Assembly (NCBI GenBank): GCA_020725425.1
Contig: DYFA01000034.1
Location: 1-47,039 of the forward strand
Length of the DNA stretch: 47,039 nt
Direction: 5' to 3'
Origin: Aneurinibacillus sp.
GTDB taxonomy: Bacteria; Bacillota; UBA5301; DYFA01
Shown here: positions 1-8,364 of the stretch, piece after piece
How positions within the stretch are numbered: position 1 is the first letter of the stretch
Layout: each line of letters starts with the position of its first letter
Notes under the pieces: generated by a model
What the model was told of the DNA's origin: nothing
Database searches by the model: none
The model's input: only the letters and a program-made list of their open reading frames with translations
Made by a program: the position numbers and the translations under genes

Positions 1-1715
1 AACATCGCCTCGGCCAAAGCCCGGGCGAGCTCCGTCTTGCCCACGCCGGTCGGGCCGAGGAAGATGAAGGAGCCGATGGGCCGCTTGGGGTCCTTGAGCC
101 CGGCCCGGGCCCGGCGGATCGCCTTCGCCACCGCCACGATCGCCTCGTCCTGCCCGATCACCCGCTGGTGGAGGATCTCCTCGAGGCGCAGCAGCCGCTG
201 GCCCTCCTCCTCCGCCAGCTTCTTCACGGGGATCCCGGTCCAGCTCGACACGATGTCGGCGATGTCGTCCGGCCCGACTTGGCCGATCTCCTGGCTCTTC
301 TTCCGCTCCCACTCCTCCTTTTTCTGTTTCAGCTCCTCCTGAAGCTTCTGCTCGCTGTCGCGGAGCTTGGCCGCCCGCTCGAACTCCTCGTTCTTGATGG
401 CGGCTTCCTTCTCGGCGTGGGTTTCTCCGATTTTCCTCTCGATCTCCTTGAGTTCTTCCGGCGGGACCAGCGCCTTGAGCCGGACGCGGCTGGAGGCCTC
501 GTCGATCAGGTCAATCGCCTTGTCGGGGAGGAAACGGTCGGTCACGTACCGGTCGGAGAGGCGGACCGCCGCCTGCAGCGCCTCATCCGAGATCTTCACC
601 CGGTGATGCGCCTCGTAGCGGTCGCGCAACCCCTCAAGAATCGCCAGCGTCTCCTCGACCGTCGGCTCGTCCACCATCACCGGCTGGAACCGGCGCTCGA
701 GGGCCGGGTCCTTCTCCACGTGCTTGCGGTACTCGTCCAGAGTGGTGGCGCCGATGGTCTGCAACTCGCCCCGGGCCAGGGCGGGCTTCAGGATGTTGGA
801 GGCGTCGATCGCCCCCTCGGCGGCCCCTGCGCCGATGATGGTGTGCATCTCGTCCACGAAGAGGATGACGTCCCCGGAGTGGCGGATCTCGTCCATCACT
901 TTCTTGAGCCGCTCCTCGAACTCGCCCCGGAACTTGGATCCGGCGACCAGCGCCCCCATGTCCAGCGTCACGACCCGCTTGCCGATCAGAACCTCGGGAA
1001 CGTCGCCGCTCACGATCTTCTGGGCCAGCCCCTCCACGATGGCGGTCTTGCCCACCCCCGGCTCCCCGATCAGGACCGGGTTGTTCTTCGTCCGGCGGGA
1101 GAGCACCTGGATGACCCGCTCGATCTCCTTGGCCCGGCCGATGACCGGGTCCAGCTTGCCCTGGCGGGCCAGGTCAGTCAGGTCGCGGCCGAACTGGTCG
1201 AGAGTCGGAGTGGCGCTCTTGCGCTTTTGGGCCCCGGCAGCCGCCCCGGCCGGCTTGGCGCCCTTGGCGCCGCCCCCGTACATCGCTCCCAGGAGCTGGA
1301 GGACCTCCTCCCGCACCCGGTCAAGCTCCGCTCCCAGGTTCTTCAGGACCTGGGCGGCCACGCCCTCGTCCTCCCGCAACAGCCCGAGCAGAATGTGTTC
1401 GGTGCCGATGTAGGAGTGCCCCAGCTCCCGGGCCTCGTCCACTGCCAGCTCCATCACCCGCTTGGCCCGGGGAGTGAAATTGATCTTGCCGGTCAGGCCC
1501 CCTTCTCCCGGGCCGATCACGGTCTCCACCTGTTCCCGGATCTGTTCCAGGGAGAGGCCCAGGTTCTGCAGGGCCCGGGCGGCCACACCCTCGCCCTCCC
1601 GCACCAGCCCGAGCAGGAGGTGCTCGGTGCCGACGTAGTTGTGGCCCAGGCGCCGGGCCTCCTCCTGCGACAGGATGATCACCCGCTCGGCGCGCTCGGT
1701 GAACCGTCCAAACAT
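1..1715 (-). CDS. clpC: ClpC, Hsp100 AAA+ unfoldase (3' end cut by window edge)
   Basis: This is the unfoldase partner of ClpP in regulated proteolysis of misfolded and phosphoarginine-tagged proteins. About 571 codons are present. In order they show the double Clp-N repeat (residues about 1-145, two copies of a GTEH(L/I)LLG(L)-type motif), AAA-1 with Walker [14 protein letters not shown] and Walker [10 protein letters not shown], the coiled M domain with a UVR-like stretch, and AAA-2 up to Walker [11 protein letters not shown], where the window stops. The ATG at 1713-1715 follows an AGGTGAG ribosome site. It is the last gene of ctsR-mcsA-mcsB-clpC, 44 bases after mcsB. The M domain separates ClpC from ClpA. 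Nothing odd is seen apart from the edge truncation. Confidence 0.97.
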   Translation of the reverse strand, partial: MFGRFTERAERVIILSQEEARRLGHNYVGTEHLLLGLVREGEGVAARALQNLGLSLEQIREQVETVIGPGEGGLTGKINFTPRAKRVMELAVDEARELGHSYIGTEHILLGLLREDEGVAAQVLKNLGAELDRVREEVLQLLGAMYGGGAKGAKPAGAAAGAQKRKSATPTLDQFGRDLTDLARQGKLDPVIGRAKEIERVIQVLSRRTKNNPVLIGEPGVGKTAIVEGLAQKIVSGDVPEVLIGKRVVTLDMGALVAGSKFRGEFEERLKKVMDEIRHSGDVILFVDEMHTIIGAGAAEGAIDASNILKPALARGELQTIGATTLDEYRKHVEKDPALERRFQPVMVDEPTVEETLAILEGLRDRYEAHHRVKISDEALQAAVRLSDRYVTDRFLPDKAIDLIDEASSRVRLKALVPPEELKEIERKIGETHAEKEAAIKNEEFERAAKLRDSEQKLQEELKQKKEEWERKKSQEIGQVGPDDIADIVSSWTGIPVKKLAEEEGQRLLRLEEILHQRVIGQDEAIVAVAKAIRRARAGLKDPKRPIGSFIFLGPTGVGKTELARALAEAM

Positions 1716-1759
1716 GTTCTCACCTCGTGTTTCGCTTTCTTAATCTTCATCAGACCGGC

Positions 1760-2830
1760 TCAGGCCATGACGGCCTCGCCGATCGCCTCTCTGATCAAGG
1801 TCGCCCGTTCCACGTCCCGCTCCTCCGCCGAGAGCTCACGGCCGACGATCAGTTGCAGCAGGGCCGGCCGGATGGCCACACTCAAGGCGTTGAGCGTGCG
1901 CAGCTCGAGTTTCTTGATGAGGCCGGCGTCCACTCCCAGCCGGACGTCGGAGAGCAGCTGCATGGCCTCCTGCGTGTCGAGCCGGCGGGCGTTGGAGAGT
2001 ATCCCGTATGCCCGGTGGACCCGGTCGTCCACCGCAAGGCGGGCCTGCTCCAGCAGGGCCTCCCGGGCCGCCCGCTCCTGCTCGATCACCTGGCGGGTCA
2101 CGGCAGCCAGATGGCGAATGATGTCTTCCTCGGAGTGGCCGAGCGTCACCTGGTTGGAGACCTGAAAGATGTTCCCGGCGGCAGCCGTCCCCTCGCCGAA
2201 GAGCCCTCTGACCGCCAGGCTGAGCTTGGCGGCGGCTCCCACCACCCGGGGCAGCTGGTTCGTCAGCGCCAGGGCGGGGAGATGGACCATCGCCGAGGCC
2301 CGCAATCCCGTCCCGACGTTGGTCGGGCAGGCAGTGAGGTACCCCCAGCGGGACGAGAAGGCGACACTCAGGCGCTTGGCGTAGTAATCGTCCATCTCGC
2401 TGGCCAGACGCCATGCCTGCTCCAGATCGAGCCCGGCCAGGATGACCTGGATCCGTAGGTGATCCTCTTCATTCACCATGATGGCGACCGTCTCGTCCGG
2501 CGAGAGCACGACTGCCTTCCCTTCCCCCTGCTCGGCGTGGGCCGGGCTGATGAGGTGGCGCTCCACCAGCGCCGCCTTCTCCAGCGGCGGCACCTTCTCC
2601 AAGGGGACGAAGGCCAGCCGGCCCCGGCCGGAGTCGCCGGCGGTCGCCTCCTCGACCAGCCGCCGCACCTCGTTCAGCGTCTCGGGCTTGGCGAACCGGG
2701 GAAAGGGCAGGTCGCACAGGTTCCGGGCCAGGCGGACCCGGCTCGACAGGACCACGTCCGGCTCAGGCCCCGTCTGCTTCAACCACGCCGAGAGGTATGC
2801 TTCCAGAGGTCTCTTCCTGCTATTCCCCAT
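1760..2830 (-). CDS. mcsB: McsB, protein arginine kinase
   Basis: Phosphorylates arginine residues on CtsR and on damaged proteins, marking them for ClpCP. The 356-residue protein belongs to the ATP:guanido phosphotransferase fold. The N-terminal SSRVRLARNL motif, NEEDHLRIQ (about residues 120-128) and the catalytic-loop CPTNVGTG with its cysteine near residue 168 are all visible. The length is normal (about 360). The ATG at 2828-2830 lies inside the end of mcsA (11-base overlap), so translation is probably coupled. An upstream in-frame extension was discarded because it runs through mcsA and is only shadow sequence. Regulation is through the CtsR operator ahead of the operon. Confidence 0.96.
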   Translation of the reverse strand: MGNSRKRPLEAYLSAWLKQTGPEPDVVLSSRVRLARNLCDLPFPRFAKPETLNEVRRLVEEATAGDSGRGRLAFVPLEKVPPLEKAALVERHLISPAHAEQGEGKAVVLSPDETVAIMVNEEDHLRIQVILAGLDLEQAWRLASEMDDYYAKRLSVAFSSRWGYLTACPTNVGTGLRASAMVHLPALALTNQLPRVVGAAAKLSLAVRGLFGEGTAAAGNIFQVSNQVTLGHSEEDIIRHLAAVTRQVIEQERAAREALLEQARLAVDDRVHRAYGILSNARRLDTQEAMQLLSDVRLGVDAGLIKKLELRTLNALSVAIRPALLQLIVGRELSAEERDVERATLIREAIGEAVMA

Positions 2831-3377
2831 GGGACTGCCCCTCCTTCTCCAGCCGGCGGATCTCGTCCCGCAGCTCAGCGGCCCGCTCGTACTCCTCCCG
2901 GGCGATGGCCGCGGCCAGTTCCTCCCGGAGCTGTTCGAGCCGCGGCTTCGACGCCGGCGCGGCCACTGCCCTGGCCGGCTTTGCCGGGCGCGGCCGCGGG
3001 CGGCCCTGCCCGGGCGACTTGCCGACGTGCTCGGTCCCGCCCTGGACCCGCCGGAACAACCCCTCCAGGTACGGCTCGAACTCCTCGTAACAGTGAGAAC
3101 AGGCAAACTGTCCGACCTGGCGGAAGTCGTCGTAGGTCAGCCCGCAGTTGCGACACTGGGGGGCTGAGGGGCTCTGCTTGGCCGGGGCGAAACCCAGCTC
3201 GTTGTTGAGCAGTCCGGCCAGGAAGTTCGTGAAGGTGAACTGGGGCTCCAGCACAATCCCCAGTTGTCCCGTCTCGGCCGCGCACTGCTGGCAGAGATGG
3301 AGCTCGGTTTTCTCCCCGTTGACAATCCGCGTCAGGAAGAAGGTGGCCGGCCGTTCCTTACACCGCTCGCACAGCAT
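2820..3377 (-). CDS. mcsA: McsA, zinc-binding activator of McsB
   Basis: Adaptor that activates the McsB arginine kinase and modulates CtsR. The 185-residue protein carries four CxxC pairs in its first 100 residues (CERC, CQQC, CRNC, CSHC), the expected zinc-finger pattern. A low-complexity Pro/Arg/Ala linker follows, then a C-terminal UVR motif (about residues 148-180, REEYERAAELRDEIRRLE). The start ATG lies 4 bases after the ctsR stop, and the end overlaps mcsB. All features match the family; the function is taken from Bacillus homologues. Confidence 0.94.
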   Translation of the reverse strand: MLCERCKERPATFFLTRIVNGEKTELHLCQQCAAETGQLGIVLEPQFTFTNFLAGLLNNELGFAPAKQSPSAPQCRNCGLTYDDFRQVGQFACSHCYEEFEPYLEGLFRRVQGGTEHVGKSPGQGRPRPRPAKPARAVAAPASKPRLEQLREELAAAIAREEYERAAELRDEIRRLEKEGQSHGE

Positions 3378-3381
3378 AAAC

Positions 3382-3861
3382 TCAAACCTCCCCGCCGGAG
3401 TCTCGGTCGATCAGCAACACGCACAGGATGGCCCGGAGCAGCATCGCCCGCAGCACGTCGCCGACCGGCGGCGCGATGGACCGGGTCTCGCGGGCGATCG
3501 CCCGGCGGACCAACCCCGCCTGGTCCGCGCTGAGCAATCCCGCTCCGGAAAGTCGCTCCAGCAGATGGTCGACTTCCCGGGGAGTCAACTGGTCTCCGAT
3601 GTGCTCCTGGATGGCGCAGGCCAAGCCAGGCCGGCTCACCTGGAGCCGCATGATGCGGATGTAGCCGCCCCCGCCTCTCCGGCTCTCCACGAGGTAACCC
3701 CGTTCGGCCGTGAAGCGGGTCTCCAACACATAGTTTATCTGCGATGGGGCGCAGCCGAACCGCTCGGCCAGTTCGTGGCGGCGCAGCTCGACCGTCGACT
3801 GGCCCAGGCGTTCGAACAGACCCTGGATGTACCGTTCAATGAGTTCGGACAGGCTGGGCAT
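3382..3861 (-). CDS. ctsR: CtsR, class III stress-gene repressor
   Basis: DNA-binding repressor of clp genes that is inactivated by heat through a glycine-rich loop. The 159-residue protein has a winged HTH (RHELAERFGCAPSQINYVLE, about residues 28-47) followed by the diagnostic RRGGGGYIRI wing, which is the thermosensor tetraglycine. A C-terminal dimerisation domain completes it. It is the first gene of the operon and lies just downstream of tandem CtsR heptads, so autorepression is expected. Confidence 0.95.
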   Translation of the reverse strand: MPSLSELIERYIQGLFERLGQSTVELRRHELAERFGCAPSQINYVLETRFTAERGYLVESRRGGGGYIRIMRLQVSRPGLACAIQEHIGDQLTPREVDHLLERLSGAGLLSADQAGLVRRAIARETRSIAPPVGDVLRAMLLRAILCVLLIDRDSGGEV

Positions 3862-3870
3862 CCCGCGCCT

Positions 3871-3924
3871 CCTGACCTTCTCTGACCTTTGACTATATTA
3901 TACCACTGGCGCTAAGGATTACAA
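3871..3924 (-). promoter_or_regulatory. Promoter of ctsR operon with tandem CtsR heptads
   Basis: On the minus strand a -35-like TTGTAA (3919-3924) is followed after 16 bases by a perfect TATAAT (3897-3902). Immediately downstream lie three heptad-like units, AGTCAAA, GGTCAGA and GGTCAGG (3871-3894). The last two are spaced by GAA, as in the known CtsR consensus of two GGTCAAA-like repeats three bases apart. Placement over the transcription start suits repression. Confidence 0.85.
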
Positions 3925-3972
3925 GTCCGGCCAGGAAGAAGTTAGCAGGAGAAGCCGCTGGCGGTCGCAGAG

Positions 3973-5157
3973 CTACAACACCTCGTAGATCCCGCACTTC
4001 AGATACTGGGTCTCAGGGACGCCGACCAGGATGGGGTGATCCGGCGCCTGGCCCCGCCACTCCCGGAGCCGGAGTCGCCGGTGAGCGTCGGCGGCGGCCG
4101 AGGCCACCATCTCGCGGAAGACGGCCTCCTCCAGGTGGTGCGAGCAGGAGCAGGTCACGAGGATGCCCCCCGGGCCGAGCAGCTTGAGCGCGCGCAGGTT
4201 GATCTCCTTGTACCCCCGGAGCGCCGCCTCGACCGTATGCTTGCTCCTGGTGAAAGCCGGCGGGTCGAGGATGACCAAGTCGAAGCGGTCCCGGTTCTGG
4301 TCAGCCTGGCGCAACAGGTCGAACCCGTTGGCGGCCCGGCATTGGATGATGCCGGAGAAGCCGTTGGCGGCGGCGTTCCGCTCGCCTAGCCGCACCGCCT
4401 CCTCCGAGATGTCCGAGGCCAGGACCTCCGCGGCGCCGTAAGCGGCGGCGTGGACGGCGAAGCTCCCGGTATAGCAGAAGGGGTCCAGGACGCGGGCGCC
4501 TGGCCGGATGTAGCCGGCGAGGGCCCGGCGGTTCAGCTTCTGGTCGAAGAAGTAGCCGGTCTTCTGCCCGCCGGCGAGGTCCACCCAGAACCAGAGATCG
4601 TTCTCCCTGATCCACACTTCCGGGGGGCATGTCCCGTAGACCACCCGCCGTTCGAGGGCAAGCCCTTCCAGCCGGCGCGCCGGCGCGTCGTTCCGGGCGT
4701 AGAGGCCGGCGGGCGCGACCAGTTCCACCAGGAGTTCAGCGAGCATCTCCTGGCGGACCTCCATGCCGAGCGTGAGGACCTGCCAGACGAGGACGTCCTC
4801 GAAGCGGTCGACAATCAGGCCCGGCAGGCCGTCGCCCTCCCCGAAGACCAGCCGGCAGGAGGTGGCGCCGGGCAGGGCGGCGGCGCGCAGGGAGAGGGCC
4901 CTCGCCAGCCGGCGGCGGAAGAACTCCCGGTCCACCGGCTCGTCCCCCTCGGTCAGGCGGCGCACGACGATCTGCGAGGCGGGGTTGTAGTACCCCAGCC
5001 CCAGGAAGTGGCCGGCGCTGTTCGTGAGCGCCACGAGGTCGCCCGGCGCCGGTTCTCCCTCGACCCGGTCCACCTCGCCCGCGTACACCCAGGCGTGACC
5101 GGAGCGCAGCCTCTGGTCGCGCCCCCGCTTCAGGACGACGGTCGCCCGCCCCGTCAC
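3973..5157 (-). CDS. RlmI-like SAM-dependent 23S rRNA cytosine methyltransferase
   Basis: Probable class I rRNA (cytosine-C5)-methyltransferase of the RlmI/YwbD type. The 394-residue protein has an N-terminal PUA-like RNA-binding domain (about residues 1-75, with GHAWVYAGEV). A Rossmann methyltransferase domain follows with QKTGYFFDQ, SAM motif I DPFCYTGSF, motif IV DPPAF and the catalytic CSCSHH near the C-terminus. The GTG start at 5155-5157 overlaps the TGA of the upstream FAD gene as GTGA, which implies translational coupling. The family call is firm; the exact target base is inferred from homologues. Confidence 0.88.
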   Translation of the reverse strand: MTGRATVVLKRGRDQRLRSGHAWVYAGEVDRVEGEPAPGDLVALTNSAGHFLGLGYYNPASQIVVRRLTEGDEPVDREFFRRRLARALSLRAAALPGATSCRLVFGEGDGLPGLIVDRFEDVLVWQVLTLGMEVRQEMLAELLVELVAPAGLYARNDAPARRLEGLALERRVVYGTCPPEVWIRENDLWFWVDLAGGQKTGYFFDQKLNRRALAGYIRPGARVLDPFCYTGSFAVHAAAYGAAEVLASDISEEAVRLGERNAAANGFSGIIQCRAANGFDLLRQADQNRDRFDLVILDPPAFTRSKHTVEAALRGYKEINLRALKLLGPGGILVTCSCSHHLEEAVFREMVASAAADAHRRLRLREWRGQAPDHPILVGVPETQYLKCGIYEVL

Positions 5158-6587
5158 CGGACCGCCTCCGCTCGCACCGGCTCCACCGGCTTTCTCCCCT
5201 CGCGCCGCAGGATCTCCCGGGCGACCACCACGCCGGAAGCCGAGGCCTGCACCAAGCCTCGGGTGACCCCCGCTCCGTCACCCACGGCGAAGAGGTTGGC
5301 GATCCGGGTCTCGAGGCTCGGCGAGAGCTCCAGCCGGGAGGAGTAGAACTTGACCTCCACCCCGTAGAGCAGGGTGTGCCGCCCGTACACGCCGGGGGCC
5401 AGGGCATCCATCGCCTTGAGCATCTCCAGGATCGAGACGAGATGGCGGTAGGGGAAGACCAGGGAGAGGTCGCCGGGGGTGGCGTCCGGCAGAGTCGGGC
5501 GGACCAGCCCCTTGGCGATTCTCTCCGGGGTCGAGCGATGGCCGTCCAGAAGGTCCCCGAGCCGCTGGACCAGGACCCCCCCGCCCAAGAGGTTGGCGAG
5601 CCCGGCGATGTACTTGCCGTAGGTGATCGGTTCCTTGAAGGGCTCAGTGAACGTTTTCGAGACCAGGAGGGCGAAGTTGGTGTTCTCCGTGCGCCGCTCG
5701 GCGTGGGAGTGGCCGTTCACCGTCACGATCCCGGCCCCGTCCTCGCCGTCGTAGTGTTCCGAGGTCACGAAGCCGTGGGGACACATGCAGAACGTCCGCA
5801 CCCGGTCGTCGAACGACCGGGAGTGGTAGATGAACTTGGATTCCCAGGCCACGTCGGTCAGGGGTGACATCACCGCTGCGGGGAGTTCCACCCTCACCCC
5901 GAGGTCGACCGGGTTGATGGCGAGGCTCAAGCCGAGCGCCTGCGCCTGCCGGGCCAGCCACTCCGCCCCCTCCCGGCCGGGCGCCACCACCACGTACCGT
6001 CCAGCCACCACCTCTCCCTCGGCTGTCTCGATTCCGGCCACCCGCCCGTCCCTGACGAGCAGGCGCTGCGCCGCCGTCCGGGTCCGGATCTCGACCCGGT
6101 CCTTGAGGTGATCGAACATGCGGGAGAGGATCTCCCCCGTGCGCCCGGTCCCCAGGTGGCGGATCCGGCCGGGGACGAAACGGAGCTCGGCGAGCGTCGC
6201 CCGGCGGGCGATCTCCCGCAGCCGTTCCTCGTCGGTGCCGTGGACCTCCTTGGGGGCACCGTAGGCCACGTACAGTTCATCCACATAGCCGATGAGCGCC
6301 TTGAGCCGCTCGAGCCCCACGTAGTCGCCGAGGTTGCCCCCGATCTCGGGCGACAGGGTGAGCTTGCCGTCGGAAAACGCCCCGGCCCCGCCCCAGCCCG
6401 ACACCATCGAACAGGGGTTGCACCCCCGGCAGGTCACGCCGCGCTCGTTCGCCGGGCACAACCGGCCGGACAGAGCGGGTCCCTTCTCCAGGACCACCGC
6501 CGAGAGCCCCGCCCCGGCCAGCTCCAAGGCGGCGAAGATCCCGGCGGGCCCCGCCCCCACGATCACCACGTCGTAGTTGTCCGTCAT
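5154..6587 (-). CDS. FAD-dependent dehydrogenase (COG2509-like), substrate unknown
   Basis: A 477-residue flavoprotein with an N-terminal dinucleotide-binding motif VVIVGAGPAGIFAALE, a cysteine cluster CRGCNPC near residue 50, then WGGAGAFSDGK. Near the C-terminus FAVGDGAGVTRG is the second FAD contact. This layout matches uncharacterised FAD dehydrogenases common in anaerobes, whose substrate is not known. The ATG at 6585-6587 was chosen because it directly precedes the FAD motif; the longer open frame upstream would run into the divergent gene. It ends in a GTGA overlap with the methyltransferase. Confidence 0.85.
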   Translation of the reverse strand: MTDNYDVVIVGAGPAGIFAALELAGAGLSAVVLEKGPALSGRLCPANERGVTCRGCNPCSMVSGWGGAGAFSDGKLTLSPEIGGNLGDYVGLERLKALIGYVDELYVAYGAPKEVHGTDEERLREIARRATLAELRFVPGRIRHLGTGRTGEILSRMFDHLKDRVEIRTRTAAQRLLVRDGRVAGIETAEGEVVAGRYVVVAPGREGAEWLARQAQALGLSLAINPVDLGVRVELPAAVMSPLTDVAWESKFIYHSRSFDDRVRTFCMCPHGFVTSEHYDGEDGAGIVTVNGHSHAERRTENTNFALLVSKTFTEPFKEPITYGKYIAGLANLLGGGVLVQRLGDLLDGHRSTPERIAKGLVRPTLPDATPGDLSLVFPYRHLVSILEMLKAMDALAPGVYGRHTLLYGVEVKFYSSRLELSPSLETRIANLFAVGDGAGVTRGLVQASASGVVVAREILRREGRKPVEPVRAEAVR

Positions 6588-6701
6588 GGAGCCGCCCCTC
6601 TCTGTCGATAGTATGCGTGGCAGACGCCGCTCCCGGCAGGCAAGGAATCGCGCCCGGAGCGACGAAGCTACCACCCGTGAGTCCGGAGGGGGTCGACAAG
6701 C

Positions 6702-7298
6702 GTGGGCGGTTACCGCACGGTCGCCGGGCCGGCCGCGGTCGAGGTCAAGATCGAAAAATCGCTCTTTTTGGGATATGCCGCCCCCACCCCGGATAGTGCA
6801 GCAGCCCAGGCCCTCGTCGCCCGCCTCCGGCAGGAACACCGCCAGGCGACGCACGTCTGTTTCGCCTACCGGCTCGGCGACGAGCCCGGCGCCGTCACCT
6901 ACTTCACGGATCACGGAGAGCCGGCCGGCACAGCGGGCAAGCCCATCCTCGGGGCCATCCTCCGCCGGGACCTGACCGACGTGACCGTGGTGGTCGTCCG
7001 CTACTTCGGCGGTAAGAAACTGGGCGTTCGCGGGTTGATCGCGGCGTACGGCCAGGTGGCGGAGGCCGCGCTCGCCGCGGCCGGCCTCGTCCTCCGCCGG
7101 CGGTTGGTAAACCTCCGGGTGGCCTGCGCCTACCGCCAGTTCTCTGCTCTCACCCACCTGGTGCGTCAGGCCGGCGGCGAGGTCGGCCCCCCGGCTTACG
7201 ACGCCCGGCAGGTGAGGGCAGAGGTCCAGGTGCCGACCGAGGCCTTACCGGCCCTCCGGACGGCCCTGGCCGCCCTGGGAGCTGAGATCGGGGAATGA
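6702..7298 (+). CDS. YigZ/IMPACT family protein
   Basis: The 198-residue protein has the UPF0029/Impact N-terminal domain with HVCFAYRLGD, DHGEPAGTAGKPIL and VVVVRYFGGKKLGVRGL, followed by a DUF1949-like C-terminal half. The family is widespread and is linked to translation or stress in the eukaryotic IMPACT protein; the bacterial role is not settled. A GTG start follows a GGAGGGGG ribosome site (about 6686-6692). It is divergent from the FAD gene, and its last 54 bases overlap convergently with cheB. Confidence 0.85.
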   Translation: MGGYRTVAGPAAVEVKIEKSLFLGYAAPTPDSAAAQALVARLRQEHRQATHVCFAYRLGDEPGAVTYFTDHGEPAGTAGKPILGAILRRDLTDVTVVVVRYFGGKKLGVRGLIAAYGQVAEAALAAAGLVLRRRLVNLRVACAYRQFSALTHLVRQAGGEVGPPAYDARQVRAEVQVPTEALPALRTALAALGAEIGE

Positions 7299-8348
7299 GG
7301 AACCCCCGGTGAACCGCTCCGGCGTTACGGCCCGGACCAGCTCGTCAGCCACCTCGCCCAGCGGGACCACCCGGTCGGCGTAGCCTTCCTCGATGACCGA
7401 GCGCGGCATGCCGTAGACGACACAGGTCGACTGGTCCTCCGCCACCACCCACCCGCCAGCCCGCTTGATCAGCCCGGCGCCGCGGGTCCCGTCGTTCCCC
7501 ATTCCGGTCAGCACTGCCGCCACAGTCCCGGCCCCGTACACCTCCGCCACCGACTCGAACAGGGCGTCCACCGAAGGGCGGAGCGAGGCGATCGGCGGAT
7601 CCTGCCCCAGCGCGATCTCCCCGCGGAGCCCGACCCGCAGGTGGTAGGCGCCGGGGGCGAGGTAGACGGTGCCGGGGCGGATCGGCTCGCCGTGCTCGGC
7701 TTCCTTGACCCGCAAGGAGCTGCAGGCGTCGAGGCGCTGGGCCAGGGTGCGGGTGAAGCCGGGCGGCATGTGCTGGACGACCAGCACCCCCACCGGCAGG
7801 TCGCGGGGCAGGCGGGGTATCACCTCCTGGAGGGCCCTGGGACCACCGGTGGAGGTCCCGATGGCCACGATGCGGGCGCCCCCCGCCCGCCTCCGCCCGC
7901 TCGCTGCAGCTCCCGCGCCGTGGACGCGGGCCGCCCCGGGCCGCCCGAGGTTGGCCCGGGCAGCCACCTTCACCTTGGCGATTACTTCCTGCTGCCACGC
8001 CCCGTCCACCTGAGTGAGGGCAGGCTTGCACAGGAAGTCCACCGCTCCGTCCTGGAGCGCCTGGATTGTCTCTTCCGCCCCTTCGACCGTCAGGCTCGAC
8101 AGCATGACCACCGGGGTCGGGGTCTCCCGCATGATCTGGCGGAGCGCTTCCAGCCCGTTCAACTCGGGCATGTTGACGTCCAGGGTTACCACATCGGGGC
8201 GGAGGATCTTCACCTTTTCGACGGCGTCGTGCCCATCGCGCGCCACCCCGGCGACCCGCAGGCTGGGGTCCTTGGTCAGCACCTCTCCAATCAAGCGGCG
8301 AAAGAAGGCCGAATCGTCGACGACCAGTACTCTGATTGGTGGTTCCAC
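7245..8348 (-). CDS. cheB: CheB, chemoreceptor methylesterase/glutamine deamidase
   Basis: Response-regulator-controlled methylesterase that adjusts receptor methylation. The N-terminal receiver has the acidic pair at residues 11-12 and phospho-acceptor Asp57 (TLDVNMPE). After a linker, the catalytic domain shows the Ser in AIGTSTGGP, the His in VVQHMPPGFT and the Asp in LTGMGNDGTRG. It is 367 residues long with a GTG start, 16 bases after cheA. The 3' end overlaps the convergent YigZ-family gene by 54 bases. Neither cheR nor cheY lies in this window. Confidence 0.95.
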   Translation of the reverse strand: MEPPIRVLVVDDSAFFRRLIGEVLTKDPSLRVAGVARDGHDAVEKVKILRPDVVTLDVNMPELNGLEALRQIMRETPTPVVMLSSLTVEGAEETIQALQDGAVDFLCKPALTQVDGAWQQEVIAKVKVAARANLGRPGAARVHGAGAAASGRRRAGGARIVAIGTSTGGPRALQEVIPRLPRDLPVGVLVVQHMPPGFTRTLAQRLDACSSLRVKEAEHGEPIRPGTVYLAPGAYHLRVGLRGEIALGQDPPIASLRPSVDALFESVAEVYGAGTVAAVLTGMGNDGTRGAGLIKRAGGWVVAEDQSTCVVYGMPRSVIEEGYADRVVPLGEVADELVRAVTPERFTGGSSFPDLSSQGGQGRPEGR

Positions 8349-8364
8349 GCCTGAACGTCCTCCG

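Noticed and set aside
6588-6701. Promoter for the FAD gene based on a TACTAT element
   Set aside because: No acceptable -35 lies 16-18 bases upstream, so the match is too weak to list.
6588-7157. Long in-frame N-terminal extension of the FAD dehydrogenase
   Set aside because: It lies opposite the YigZ-family gene, has shadow-type composition, and the dinucleotide-binding motif starts right after the ATG at 6587.
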